Position numbers and translations under genes: made by a program. A stretch of DNA of 64,000 bases from Myrica gale (Eukaryota > Streptophyta > Magnoliopsida > Fagales > Myricaceae): contig OZ005605.1 in NCBI GenBank assembly GCA_963930655.1, positions 20,467,501-20,531,500 of the forward strand, written 5' to 3'. Under the pieces are notes generated by a model, which worked only from the letters and a program-made list of their open reading frames with translations, did no database searches and had not been told where the DNA came from. The number at the start of each line of letters is the position of its first letter. Position 1 is the first letter of the stretch. This document shows positions 21,490 to 33,049 of this stretch, piece after piece.

Positions 21490-22298
21490 CGACTCTAGAC
21501 CTTTCTCTAGACTTTTCTCTACGCTGCGAATGAAAAAGCCCGCTCACACAAGGGCGACGGGAGGAGGTTTCACTCCCCTGTCCAACCGCCCCCGGCCTTT
21601 TTCTTTCTGCGTTTTCAATAATGCCTCTCTATTTATTTTTTGCTTTTTTCATTTCTAAAATGGAGTCTTTATCCGGTGAGGAACCCGCAGCCACCAGCTC
21701 ATTATCGCAATCTTCAGCGTCATGCACCACAAGGCCCGCAAGGGCAGCTATGACACTGGCATCCCTAGATATACGAAGCCAGGGGATTTAGACCACCCGC
21801 GGTTGGAGCATGTGGGACCACGCGCCATTTGCGATGTGCGTGAATCTCAAGTGCTAGACGCCCATATGCTGTTTGCCTGTTCCTCCACTGTGTTTTGCCG
21901 GGAGCCTCCTTGGTGTATCCCAATTTTTGCTAGTGCTGAGGTAGACAAATTCTTGGTAATGCGAGATCGAGGTGCTCATCTCTACTCTCCTCTAGTGTCC
22001 GAAACCGCCTTTGTTGGCTAAACAAATATGTTCGTAATAGATATGATCCGAGTATTTGGACACAAGTAGGTAGTTTGGACTTGTGGGCCTAAACGTTTGT
22101 CGCTTTTGAAGCCTGATACTTAGTGGCCTTTAAGGCTCGTAAGTTTGTAGCCCTTTCGACTTGTTGGTTGATGTCCCTTCTAATCGTTTTTTAGATAATG
22201 TAACGGCCCCTTGAATATGTAATCTATTCTAGTGGCTCTTATGTACTTCGTACCTCTTGTAATTGTTTCCCAATGAAATGAAAACCGCCAAGAAAAAA
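21490..22298 (+). mobile_element. Non-autonomous LINE-like retroelement (5' leader plus 3' tail)
   Basis: It opens with tctaga/tctctaga motifs and a GC-rich leader resembling plant LINE 5' ends. A short frame starts MESLSGEEPAATSSLSQSS near 21661 but breaks down soon. The right part is a T/G-rich 3' UTR ending in ccaatgaaatgaaaaccgcc and a poly-A run (22291-22299). No reverse transcriptase is present. No clear TSD was found, so the limits are approximate. Confidence 0.45.
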
Positions 22299-22299
22299 A

Positions 22300-23080
22300 A
22301 ATCAAAATCGTAGAGAGCTAAAGGAAATAAGCAAAAGAGGTAGCTATCCAGTATGTTGAGAAATCTATAAAGTCTAATGCATGATCTCGAAGAGAGAACG
22401 AGCATATTTTGGTTTGGTTATTCTTTTACAAATTTTCTTCTTTTTTTCCTTTGTTGATGAGCAAATCAGTGTGAAATCTGTTTGTAACTGCAGCCGTGAA
22501 AGCAGGAATCTCCTACATTTGCACATGTTAGTAGCTTTGCTCCATCCTAGTTTTTTATTCAAACCCTACAACTGCAAAATGAATTGAGGAAGATAATTTT
22601 GAGTGATTTTTTTTTATATTTATTATAATGAAAAAAGATTATTTGACTAGAGAAAGAAAATATTTTGAAGTTATTTAATTATTATTTTTCTTGACCAAAA
22701 ATTTTGGAGGGATATAATATTTTCCAATATTTTGGATTTGCAAATACTACCTTAATGATTGGAATATTTGTTTTTTATAATATTTAGAGTAATGCTTTAA
22801 ATGAGAAATGTACTTTCTCCGGCTTCACATTACTTGAAATCTGTTCAGTTCACCCTTGCTGCCCAGATTTGTATCCCGTTCCATGCATTTTCTCTAACGT
22901 TAAAATTTTGTTCTATGTATGCTATTTTTAGCGTAAATTCGTCTCCTTTTTAGGTAGTTCGTTAGTTGTACCTGAAATTGTACTGCCTTTGGTGCTGGTG
23001 ATCTTGGATTATTGTTGTTTCTTGTTTGGCTGTTTGATTTGATATTCGTTTTACTGATAAGTGGAGCCTCATGCTCATAT
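22300..23080. other. AT-rich spacer, no gene
   Basis: Non-coding AT-rich DNA between the LINE-like element and the NB-ARC fragment. No bounded element seen. Confidence 0.4.
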
Positions 23081-23084
23081 TTCT

Positions 23085-23420
23085 GAGGTCTGTTTGGAAG
23101 GCAAGGGAGGTTTTCTTTTCTAGCCATCTTCTTTGCTAATTCCTCAAGCCTACTAGTGACGGAAACTGCTCCAACACCCTTTTCGCAGTCCATACGCGCC
23201 ATGTTTCCATTTTCCATCACGAGCTAATCAAGTTCTGAGCTAGCTGTACCGTGATTCTATGTCCTTGGCATCTCAATCATAATCAAATGGATACCTCTTC
23301 CCGGTTGATTGCGGTTAATTTCTGGTGGAAAGCATGTAATAGTCCCTCAGGCTCTATTCCCATTGATGTTTTTGATGATCCCCTTTTCAACTTCCTTCCA
23401 TTTGGATGCCTGGGGGAAAA
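23085..23420 (-). pseudogene. NB-ARC gene fragment related to 17035-18264
   Basis: On the minus strand, pieces line up in order with the intact NB-ARC gene: LLHAFHQKL (intact LLYALHLQL), RYPFDYD-stop-DAKD (intact RYLIVFDDARPDDVKD), METWRVW (intact DETWDSL), and GVGAVSVTSRLEELAKKMAR followed by KENLPCLP (intact GYGGAVIVTSRDEKLVGKMV then GKENICNILP). Frame changes and stops separate them. It covers about the kinase-2 to RNBS-B interval only. Confidence 0.7.
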
Positions 23421-23476
23421 TGATTTGTAGATGGTACAGGTATCAGCATCTACGTAACATGGAGGCGGAGGGTCAT

Positions 23477-23570
23477 CCCCTTCACTTGATATATTTTGAA
23501 GGTCACCTCAAGTACAAGCAGCATAAAGATCTCCAACTTGCATCTCCAAAAAATTTGGTTGGCTACTTCT
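23477..23570 (+). repeat. Copy of sequence upstream of the RPP13-like gene
   Basis: The block around tttgaaggtcacctcaagta matches the block around tttgaaggtcacctcgattc at about 8655-8720, with neighbouring matches on both sides. This suggests the decayed set arose by duplication that included 5' flanking DNA. Confidence 0.45.
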
Positions 23571-24127
23571 AATTTCAAGAGTTCCTTTGAGTGGGCAATT
23601 TAGAGCGTTTTCAGTCCTAGTGATTTTCTAGTATGATAAGCAAGTACCCCTTTTGTTTAACTTAGCATGAAGAAGGAAGAGCTTAATTTTGGAAACTAAA
23701 AGAAAAAATACCCTCAATAAACTCAACCTCTGAGTTTATGGCTAAGTTAAGTAATATTTGTAAACTTGCACATCCCTTAAAAGACAAAACATGAGATCAC
23801 TACCCATTCTTTGCATCAGTTTCTCAACAACCAGCAAGAAGTTAAGTGGTTTTCCTTTCTCTCTTCATTCTGTTATAGTTTTTGCCCTTAATCAGGAGTT
23901 GTCATAGATCATCATTATTCTTATCAGGTGATCATTGAACTTGACATTCTTTTTTAAAATTTGCTGCTTGTGGCTCTATAAGGGAACCACTGAATTCATC
24001 CATTCACCCGTAGAATATAAATTTGTAGGTGCCTTCTGCTTTTGTTGTAGCAATTCAGACATTGAACTGTATAAATTTTCGTTACCAGGTTGAAAGGAGG
24101 AAAGAAAGTAAGAAATCAAAGGAAGAT
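23571..24127. other. 5' flank of the DUF4220 pseudogene
   Basis: No gene seen. Probably former promoter and leader of the DUF4220/DUF594 gene that begins about 24128. Confidence 0.35.
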
Positions 24128-26452
24128 ATGGTTTACATCATCCCTCTCAGACTTAAGAAGCTTTATGGTAAATGGAATGTCCAAAGCTTCGTTTTGTTAA
24201 GCCTCTCACTTCAGCTGGCGCATAATCTTGCTAAATGGGCTATTCTGCAAATTTTGTTGGGCCAATTCCTGTCAGTTGTATCCCCTTTGACATTTTGAAT
24301 TCTGATAACCCCTATTCCCCGTGATTGTACTAGACTACTTATTTTGTTTATGAATCTTTGATTAGAAAAAAAAAGCCTCTCACTTCGGACCATTCTAATT
24401 CTATGTGCACCATTCAGAAAGTGAACGACAAACGTAATAGTAATCTGGTTAATCTGGTCTGCTTACTTGCTTGCTGATTGGGCTGCTAACTTCTCAGTCG
24501 GACTTATTTCCAACAGCCAAATCAAGACTCCACGTCCTGATGATCATGGTGACATTCTAGCATTATGGGCTCCCTTTCTTTTGTTACACCTTGATGACCC
24601 GGATACTATAACTGCTTCTGCTCTAGAGGATAATGCCCTCTGGTTGACCCAAGTTGTTGCTGCTGTTATCGTCTTTGGTCAATCACTTCCCACAAACAAG
24701 TTATGGATCCCTACAGTCCTTTTATTTATTGCTGGAACTATCAAGTATGGTGAGCCTACACGTGCTTTATATTTGGCAAACTTGAACAAGTTCAGGGAGT
24801 CCATGCTTACAGAACCAGACCCAGGGCCTAACTATGCAAAGCTCATGGAGGAATATTCTTCGAAAAAAGAAGCCAAACTTCCTACCCACATTGAAATGAT
24901 AGCAAAACCTAATAAAGAATTCAAGACCACACTATATGCAGCTGATGAAGTTGACCTTGATGATGTTGCGGTGGTCAAACATGCTTATCACTTCTTCGAA
25001 ATCTTCAAGGGCCTCATTGTAGATCTAATCTTTAGTTTTCGTGAGCGGCACGAAAGTCGTGTCTTTTTCCATCAAAGAACTTCAGAAGATGCATTTAGAG
25101 TGTTAGCAGTCGAGCTGAACTTCATATACGAAGTTCTCTATAGCAAGGTTGTCATCGTCCATTCAAAGATAGGTTACTCAGTCCGGTTTATATCTTGGTG
25201 TGCAGTTGTGGCAGGCCTTTTACGTTTCTATGCATTAGATAAGCATGGTTTTCGTATGTTTGATGTTGGAGTTACATACACCTTGCTCTTTGGTGCCATA
25301 GGCTTGGATACAATTGCTCTTTTTATGCTTGCTTCTTCAGATTGGACTGTTGCTGCCCTCAAAAAGTCGAGAGAAAATGTTCTGTTAGGTGCTATGGATA
25401 GATGTTTTCTCACTCTCCCTAGATACTTTCTCAAACTCAAGAGGATAAATTGGTCTGTTAAATCAATGAATTTCTTGGAGTGGACTAGACGAATCATATT
25501 TCGAAGGTGGTCTGAATCACTCTACACATGATACAACGTCATAGATTACTGCCTTAAAGAACGTCCTAAAACAAATCTTATGCCCTTAAGTTACTTGGGC
25601 CTGGTATTGATTTATATCATTGAGATATTTGGGCTTAAGGACTTTTATGACAAGATGAAATATGTCTCAAATAAGCCATTATCTAAGAAGTTATGAGATT
25701 TTATCTTTGGGGAACTGCAAAGGAAATCCTTACTAGCTGATGATCCTGATACTGCCAAAAGGATTTTTTCAGCCAGAGGTGATTGGGTTCTACAGGATAG
25801 CGATTGGAATAGCGACAGTAGTAAACTAATGCCATATATTGCTGATGTTGATTATGATCAGAGCTTGATATTGTGGCATATTGCCACTGAACTATGTTAT
25901 AACAGTGATACGGTCAACATTGATGATGATAGTCGTAAATTCTATAAAATTCTGTCGGATTACATGTTATATCTTCTTGTTATGCAGCCTACAATGATGT
26001 CTGTTGTTGTAGGTATTGGTCAAATAAGATTTTGAGACACGTGTACTGAGGCCAAAAAGTTCTTTAGTAGAATGGACCTACGACAAGAAGGGCTTCGCGA
26101 ACAACATAAACAAGCCTGTAAAGCAATCCTGGAAGTAAATACAGAAGTAAAACCTGTTGCTATGAAGGGAGACAGAAGTAAGTCTATACTGTTTGAAATG
26201 ACGGGTGTATTCTTGCCAAAGAGCTGCAAAAGTTGGACAAACAGAAACTATGAAAGCTAATGAGTGAAGTGTGGGTGGAATTGTTGTCTTATGCTGCAAG
26301 TCACTGCAGGGCCAGCACTCATGCTGTTCAACTAAGCAAAGGAGGCAAGCTTCTCACTTTTGTCTGGTTATTAATGGCTCATTTTGGCATAGGGGATCAG
26401 TTTCAAATAAATGAGGGTCATGCAAGAGCAAAACTGATTGTGGGTACGTGAA
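24128..26452 (+). pseudogene. DUF4220/DUF594 membrane protein gene, nearly full length but broken
   Basis: The start MVYIIPLRLKKLYGKWNVQS at 24128 matches the N terminus of plant DUF4220 proteins. The long middle (24467-25531) has family features LLADWAANFSVGLISNSQ, WAPFLLLHLDDPDTITA, VFGQSLPTNKLW and several hydrophobic helices. The C-terminal DUF594 part includes LSKGGKLLTFVWLLMAHFG near 26340. One reading frame holds from 24128 to about 26200, interrupted by TGA stops at 24422, 25529, 25694 and 26033. A frame change near 26205 and another TGA at 26251 follow. A 5'-truncated LINE sits at 24213-24372. Proteins of this family are membrane-bound and of unknown function. Substitution-type stops in an otherwise well-kept frame point to recent loss. 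Confidence 0.85.
24213..24372 (+). mobile_element. 5'-truncated LINE, RNase H C-terminus plus 3' tail
   Basis: The insert begins inside an RNase H coding end (AHNLAKWAIL is the typical LINE RNase H C-terminus). It continues through a 3' UTR and ends in poly-A (24365-24372). It is flanked by a perfect 14-bp TSD, aagcctctcacttc, at 24199-24212 and 24373-24386. Insert plus one TSD is 174 bp, a multiple of three. Removing it rejoins VLLSLSL to RTILILCAPFRK, the expected family sequence. Confidence 0.9.
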
Positions 26453-26598
26453 TCTGTCAATGACTTAGGATGTATCTTTCTATGTAGCACTGTCTTTAGT
26501 ACTTTCAATTTTGTGAATGGGCAGAAGCTTTTGTTGTATCATTACTTCAGTTAGAAATAGAGATATCTCTGATTCATATAAAAAAGCTAGTGTTATAT

Positions 26599-26872
26599 AC
26601 CACCAAGGGTGGTGGCCCAGTGATATGAGTCGTTTTGTTGGGACGCCCAAGGTTTGAACCTTTGCATCTTCCACTTTGGGTTGCAAGCCTCCCAAGAGAG
26701 TGGGGGATGCGTTGTCACTGGACCCTTGGTGGAGCTATGGTGACGGCTGCTCTTCTAGATCAGTAACTATGGCTCACCGGACATTTCACAGCAAGCAGGA
26801 GCTATTATGGTAACTCGTTGTCACATCTGATCACCCCATCCTTCCCTTTCGTTTAGAAAAACAAAAGACAAG
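26599..26872 (+). mobile_element. tRNA-derived SINE, 274 bp
   Basis: Flanked by a perfect 15-bp TSD, aagctagtgttatat, at 26584-26598 and 26873-26887. The left part has pol III-type internal promoter signals: an A-box-like gtggcccagtgata and a B-box-like ggtttgaacc. The 3' end is A-rich without a long pure poly-A. It lies just after the DUF4220 pseudogene. Confidence 0.85.
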
Positions 26873-26887
26873 AAGCTAGTGTTATAT

Positions 26888-29800
26888 TTTGCTTTGTTGT
26901 CTAGTTTGTCTCAAAGCAAATGCTCACCTCACCGTCATGAATTTCTTATAGTTTGAATGCTAATAGTAGTTTGGACAGAAATTTTTTTACTAGACCAAGG
27001 GATTTGAAATGCTGCAAATTTCACGCATTTTCTGAAAGACACGAAAAGAAGAGCATCCATAAAAATGTGGTGTGACTGCCATATGTTCACCTCAACCTCA
27101 AATAGGGGTCGATTGGAGTTTCTGGATACGTATTGAAAAACTGCTTCTAACCAGTCAATGTAGATGCCATCGCCACCTCTGGGGTTGTTTAATAGTGGAC
27201 CTATCTGGCCCTTCTTGTTTTACCTTTGTTTCTATGGAAGTGTAATAGCTTGTCGTCGGTATGAACTATACTACTACTTACCTTATCTATGAGGTGGTCA
27301 TGCATGCCTCCAAACTAATCAAACCGAGCCAAGACATCTGCGGCCTCTACCTTTTTCTCCCCCCATTTCTTCGTTTTTTTTATGTCGTGCAAAATCATCA
27401 ACTACAAATCATACGTTCAATAAACCCACAACGTGGTATAGTTGTCTACGCCATTGACAGGGAAACGGAACTTGGGCTTCACGGGAGTATTACTTTTGTA
27501 AGAAGTGGAAAAAGAAGAAAAGAGAAAAAGAAAAAAAAAGGCAATCGTGGACTAGGCCTCTTTGTCACGGTACTATGCAACCAGTTAGATTTCTAAAGCC
27601 CACAGACTGTGGAGAAACAAACCATGATGAATCCACAGCACAAGCGAGCTAGGAATACCATTCCCAATTATCAATCTGAAATCTTAAACCCAACCCTCAA
27701 CCAATGAGTCCATGACACAGCGGTTTGAAACCGTTCCATGGATTTTGCAATTTTGAAAACAAAAAGGATAGCTTAGCTCTACTCAAGCCTCAAGGGGCAT
27801 AAATGGTTGACCAAAAAGAAAAGCGCATAAATGGTCTCTGCTTTCGACATAGATTATTCTATCTTAGAGAAAGCTACGTGTCTTCGACGTTGTCTCTCCC
27901 TCATCCGTGTGTTTTCTTTATCTCTGTTAGACCCCATGCAATGGGAAATCACTACCTCTTACCAAATGTTTACCAAATTACTACCGAACTTTGACCAGGA
28001 AATGCACCTCTTCTTGCTTTTCAAGAGCAGTGAAGGTCAGCAGTATCTTTTCTTTTTTCGTTTTTGGGAATAGAAAATTTTTATCTTATTGCGCAACTGT
28101 GAGTTGGATATTCCTCCCTGTCACCAAGCAAGAGACACAACAAAGCCCACCCAATTGAACAAAACAAAGCATGGTCCCAGTAAAACGCCTCCTAGCTAGT
28201 CCATAGACCATAGCCAAAACCCCCGTGAACCAAACGAAAATAAAAAAAATCTTCTTTTCTTTTTCGTAATTGATGAACGAGCCTCATTGCCAGTCGCTCA
28301 CTTTTCCTACCTTCCAAACACAACCCTTCATTTCTTCCCCTTTTGTTTCTGATGAACGAGAGTGATAGCCAAAAGCCCAAAACTCTCCTTAATGTACGTA
28401 ATAGCCTCATCTCTATCAGATCTGCTTGATCTGGATGCTTTCACCATTCAATTTACGCCGCTTGACGTCTCTCTTCTCTGGCTCCGTAGTGGTATCAGTG
28501 GAGGTGTTATTGCATTTCCAATGGGTGCATCGACGGTCCAGCACGCTCAATGGGGGCCTTGTGCTCGACACCGTATCTAACATTGACTCGTACCCTTCCA
28601 CTATCACCACCATTTCTCGCAACGCATTGAAACACTTCAACAAATTATCCTACAACCCACGATCGACCTTTTGTTAAACAACGACAAATCGAAAAAGGAA
28701 AAGACAAATTCACGCAAGATTTTGCACCAAATTGGCAATAAAAGTATCACTTACTTTGTTTACGTATTTACATGACAAAATCGAAACTTTGAAAGAAGGA
28801 AATTGCAATTGGAATAGCTCGTAGGATGCAGAAAGAAGCGCGAATGCCGCAAGTATCGATGGTTTGTACTCTAAAAGCTTTATTTCTGCAATCAAAGAAT
28901 GAGAACAAACCACATCTTGTATTTTAAAAATTTTTCCCGGAAGGAAAAATAAAAGAGAAATTGAAGTATACAAGCATGAGTACTGCAAGAAGTACCATTA
29001 GTAGCATTGAAAGCTTGTTAGTGGGTCTTCAAGCTCAAATTTCATCGCTCTTATCTATTTCTCTGGGAAGGGAGGGTGGTATTATTATGCGTGTCTGTCT
29101 CCGTTCTGCTACTGAAAAGAGTTAAGGAGAGAATACCGAAGACATTGAAGCAACAGCTCCGAGGGAGTAATAATGAGGGAAAAGAGAATTGAAGCTTCGC
29201 TTTCTGTGTTAAAAAAGAAGCTCTATGAGTCTTTAACTTTACTTCTTAGTCCTCTCTGCAGCTGCATTAACTTATATGCCTATTAGTCCCTTTCTCTCAT
29301 TGGAAAAGATTACAGAAAACCTAAGCCTACATTAGATTAAAAGCATGTTGTTACACAATATTAGGCTCGGTAACAAATTTTTAACTGAAGAAATACAAGG
29401 GTATAGAGATGTTTCTTTTACAGTGAAAGCAGTGAAAATTATTATTTCGAAAAAAACAAAAAAGATAGATCGAGGTATTTGAACATGTAATGAAATATGG
29501 CTAAAACCAAAAAAGAACTTTGACTTCTTGTGGACGTCAAGTTTGTCCACTGTTGGTTGTGCCCCGAAAGTGATTTGTTGTGAATACTTTCAGAAATGTT
29601 AGACCAATGGAAACCTCAAGCTCATTGTATTGGAATGGTTGACAATAACCTGCACCAGAAGATTTGAGGAGTATTTTGATTTTCTACCATTTTTACTATG
29701 TTCAACAAGGGTATAATGACCCACTCGACAAAAGCCCCTCAGCTTTCCTAAATCAACATCAGAAGACTCTTAGACAACCACTATCAGCAAAAAATCACAA

Positions 29801-30769
29801 AAGATAGCGCACTCACAGTTTCTTAATTATGTAACTAATTCCTTTACTGATCTAAATATCTATGCAGTAGATAAAAGAGCTAGTAGAATTATATTGACCC
29901 ATATTTTATTTAGATGGAAAGATCACAAATTATTTCTCTCCCCCACTCCTTTTCAATTAGAATATGCAGTGTCACATTCTACAAATGACACTTTGAGCAA
30001 AATCATTGAGGAAAGCTATTCTCTTGTGGCTAACATTAATTAGTCCTGGCATGACTGGATGATCATATCTATCTCCCAACTGGGGTGTTTGACAATTGAC
30101 ACCCCTAAACTGACCAGACACTGTCTCAAACAAGGTTTTGAAATCGAGGCGTTTTGAACCAAATAAAGTAATCTCTTGCAGAGGAACTAGTGGTCCCCTT
30201 TTTCATTTAATAATAACATTTTTTTAAAAAAAATTTGAATGCTAGAGACAGTTGTGGTATATATCCTCTCTTTGGTCCGAGATAAGCGCTACTAGATTTT
30301 AAGTAGCGCTAATAAATCCATTACTAGGTACACATTCTGCACTGAAGTAGTAGCTGGCACACTGGCTTTTACTGCTACTTCTCTTCTTCTCCTTGTCCAG
30401 GAAATAAATTGCATTATGTACGAGATTTGGCCGGTTTGCATGGGCCCTTGTGGGTTGTATGAAGGTTTAGGTTTAGGACTCAATTTTTTAAGCAAAAGAA
30501 AAAGGTTTAAGACTCAATTTACTTTATAATATCCAAAAACTTAGCAGAAAAAGAAGAGAATGCAACGCTTCGTTAAAAGCTAATCACATCTTTTCATGTC
30601 ATTTACAATAACTTAGACGATCCTATTTTTTAATAAATTTTCATGGTTGTTTCCATTGTGATCATGGAGCCAGATTTCAGACAAATAACAGATAAGGTAG
30701 GTACGGAGGTTACATGTCAAGCAGCGACTCAATCGAGTCCCGTCACAGAGCAAAACTTCAGCCAGTACT
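26888..30769. other. Long gene-free interval
   Basis: About 3.9 kb with only short frames and no family resemblance, conserved splice structure or bounded element. It contains poly-purine runs (27505-27540) and mildly GC-richer patches near 28440-28600. Confidence 0.4.
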
Positions 30770-30772
30770 TAA

Positions 30773-30995
30773 GGGCATATTCGTTTTGAGAAAATTTGTT
30801 GAATTCTAAGAATAGTGTGAACATTTAGGTAATATTTGAGCTTTATTGTCATGCGTGTAAAAGTTATTTAGTTGTATTGATGTGGGTAAAAATGTAATGT
30901 TAAGTTGTATTGATATGCGTGTAAGAATAATGTTAAGAATATAAATTTAGAAAATTGAATTCAAATTTTAAATTTTTAGCCAAAAGAAAATGTCC
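30773..30995. mobile_element. Tourist-like MITE, 223 bp
   Basis: Left end GGGCATATTCGTTTTGAG; right end, read inward, GGACATTTTCTTTTGG. TAA lies on both sides (30770-30772 and 30996-30998). The interior is AT-rich with repeated tgtattgat and taatgttaag blocks. This is a third candidate Harbinger-type MITE in the window. Confidence 0.7.
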
Positions 30996-31170
30996 TAAGC
31001 ATATGGGGCCATTTTATTTTCACACCCGAGGCCCAAGGGAGCGTACGTACTAGTACATGTGACTCGCGTGTCTCTGAAAATGCCAATTTCCTACAGGCGG
31101 CAGGCCTTCCTTAATTGTTTTCTGGTTTCCTTGTAGGCAACTTGCTTCCAAAGTAATATGTTAGACAAGC

Positions 31171-31254
31171 GCCTTGTAGCTCAGTTGGTGCCTCCTCCCG
31201 AAACGGAGGGTCTGATCGGGGGTCGAATCCCTCAGTTCCTTAACCCAAGTCATC

Positions 31255-31295
<41 letters not shown>
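31171..31295 (+). mobile_element. Short tRNA-derived SINE with (TA)n tail
   Basis: The head gccttgtagctcagttgg carries a tRNA A box, and ggtcgaatccc is a B box. The tail is a long TA run instead of poly-A. A perfect 15-bp TSD, atatgttagacaagc, lies at 31156-31170 and 31296-31310. At 125 bp it is very short for a plant SINE. The head still resembles a tRNA over about 70 nt, but it lacks a matching acceptor stem, so I do not call it a tRNA gene. Confidence 0.85.
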
Positions 31296-31302
<7 letters not shown>

Positions 31303-31310
31303 AGACAAGC

Positions 31311-33049
31311 ACATGATAATTACTTGTCGATCGTCTAGAACATTGAAATTCCTGAACCCCACCATTCTCACCTTCGTTGAAATTTCGCAATGAGAGCGTA
31401 CCTCACATTGAATTTCACAATATTTTAAGTGATGGTTCTTTAGAAATTATTAATTTACTAACAGTAATTTGATTTCAAAATAACTAGTCAATATTATTCT
31501 GAAAAAGCCTTGACTCATTATAGGACCGAATTAAACTTAGTAAGGTCTCATGTTATAGAACATAGTTCTTTTTTTTTCTCTCCCATGTGGGATTCCAGAT
31601 ACCATATGAAGAGCATTTTTCAATGTAGAGTCAATAATTCCTATTTATGTATGAAATTAACTAATTAACTCTTATCCTACCATCTAGGTAACCTCATTAT
31701 TCTTGTTAAAGTTAACATATAAAGTGAGATTTTGAGAGGCCAGTCTCGGATCGGACTCTCCTGCTCCTGCTGCTGCGTACGTATGCGGCACTTTCAGTTC
31801 CTAGTCACCTTCCAAGTCAGCAGCTCCAGCATACAGCATCAAATATTCTTTACTAGCTTCTCTCTCTCTCTCTCTCGTAACCATTGGCTAGTGTTCAGCT
31901 GTGAGGTAGTTGTATATAGTGAGCTGGTTTACCTTTGTACAAATTACTTTATTCGTTCGATACAATAGCAACGACTTTTCCTTCCCAAATGTTCTTTTCA
32001 CTGTCACATTCAGAAAACTCACAGCATCAGAGAAAAGGCAGAGAAGCCAAATAGCCTTTAATCTTGACTCGACTCCCATTACCTCGGCAAATGTCTGTTA
32101 TTGTAGGACCCTATGATCTGAGCCTTTGTTCTTTCCTTTCTTTTTCTTGCGAGTGTCATCTTTGGCAAGGAAGGGATGCTCTGCTTGGCTTTGGTGCAAG
32201 AGAAAGCGCCCTAAAGCTTATGAAACATATGTATATAGAAATCACATTCCCAGTCACTGGCGATCGAGAACTTTGCGTGAAGGTTTTACTTTTTGCATAC
32301 CCATTGGGTTTTGGTGAGCCTTGCGGGCCATATTTTCGTGAAAGAAAATGTCAAGGCCTGGTGGGTTTTACAGGCTGGGCCTAAACCCAAGGAGAACTAG
32401 CAGGATTGGGGGTTCTTTTTTGGGTGGTAACAGCCTGATTAGCTAATATCACTCACACTTGACCAAAAATAAAAGAAAAAACAAAAACAAATATCATTCT
32501 TCAAGAGTGGATTTTCTAAATAAGACCAACAACTCAATCTCTCAATCCCTTGACCAATCTTTTGATCATAGTCTACAACGGAAAATGCTCCCCTTCATTT
32601 GGTTGCAGATCTGACAATTATCTTCGAGAAACAAAAATTGTAACAAACTTGAAACACTCGTTAATTTGACATATTATACACTTAAACTATCAATGTTAGA
32701 CATTGTTCATGCTATAGTAATACTTCGATGATTTAATGAATTAGAAATAATGTCAAATATTTAGAAGATATAATGTGTACAAATTAGTAGTTTAATATAT
32801 AGTGTTCCCTTTATTAACGTAAAGAAAACAAGATCTTTTTAATCAATTTACAGTGTCTGTATTGAAGCTCACAAAAAAAAACCTGAAAAGCAAAACAAAT
32901 AGGAGTAGTAATTACGGTCTATTTAATCACTCGTGCAAATGAAACGCAGACCTAGCTCGTACAAGCTCCGGAGCTCGACGGAAAGATAATTACCAAGTAT
33001 AACGTACATACATCGATCGGCTGGATGTGTGCTGGCCCATGGTCGAAGA
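31311..33049. other. Gene-free interval downstream of the PB1 gene
   Basis: No supported coding region. It contains a short CT repeat near 31860-31878. The last few hundred bases should hold the 3' UTR of the minus-strand PB1 gene. Confidence 0.4.

Noticed and set aside
28190-28680. A small gene in the 28-kb region
   Set aside because: Short overlapping frames on both strands, no splice pattern, no family match.
30270-30480. A CACTA transposon end (gctactagattttaagtagc)
   Set aside because: The motif is only loosely similar, and no partner end or 3-bp TSD was found.
31171-31245. A functional tRNA gene
   Set aside because: The A and B boxes are tRNA-like, but the ends do not pair as an acceptor stem. 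The unit has a TSD and TA tail, so it is a SINE head.
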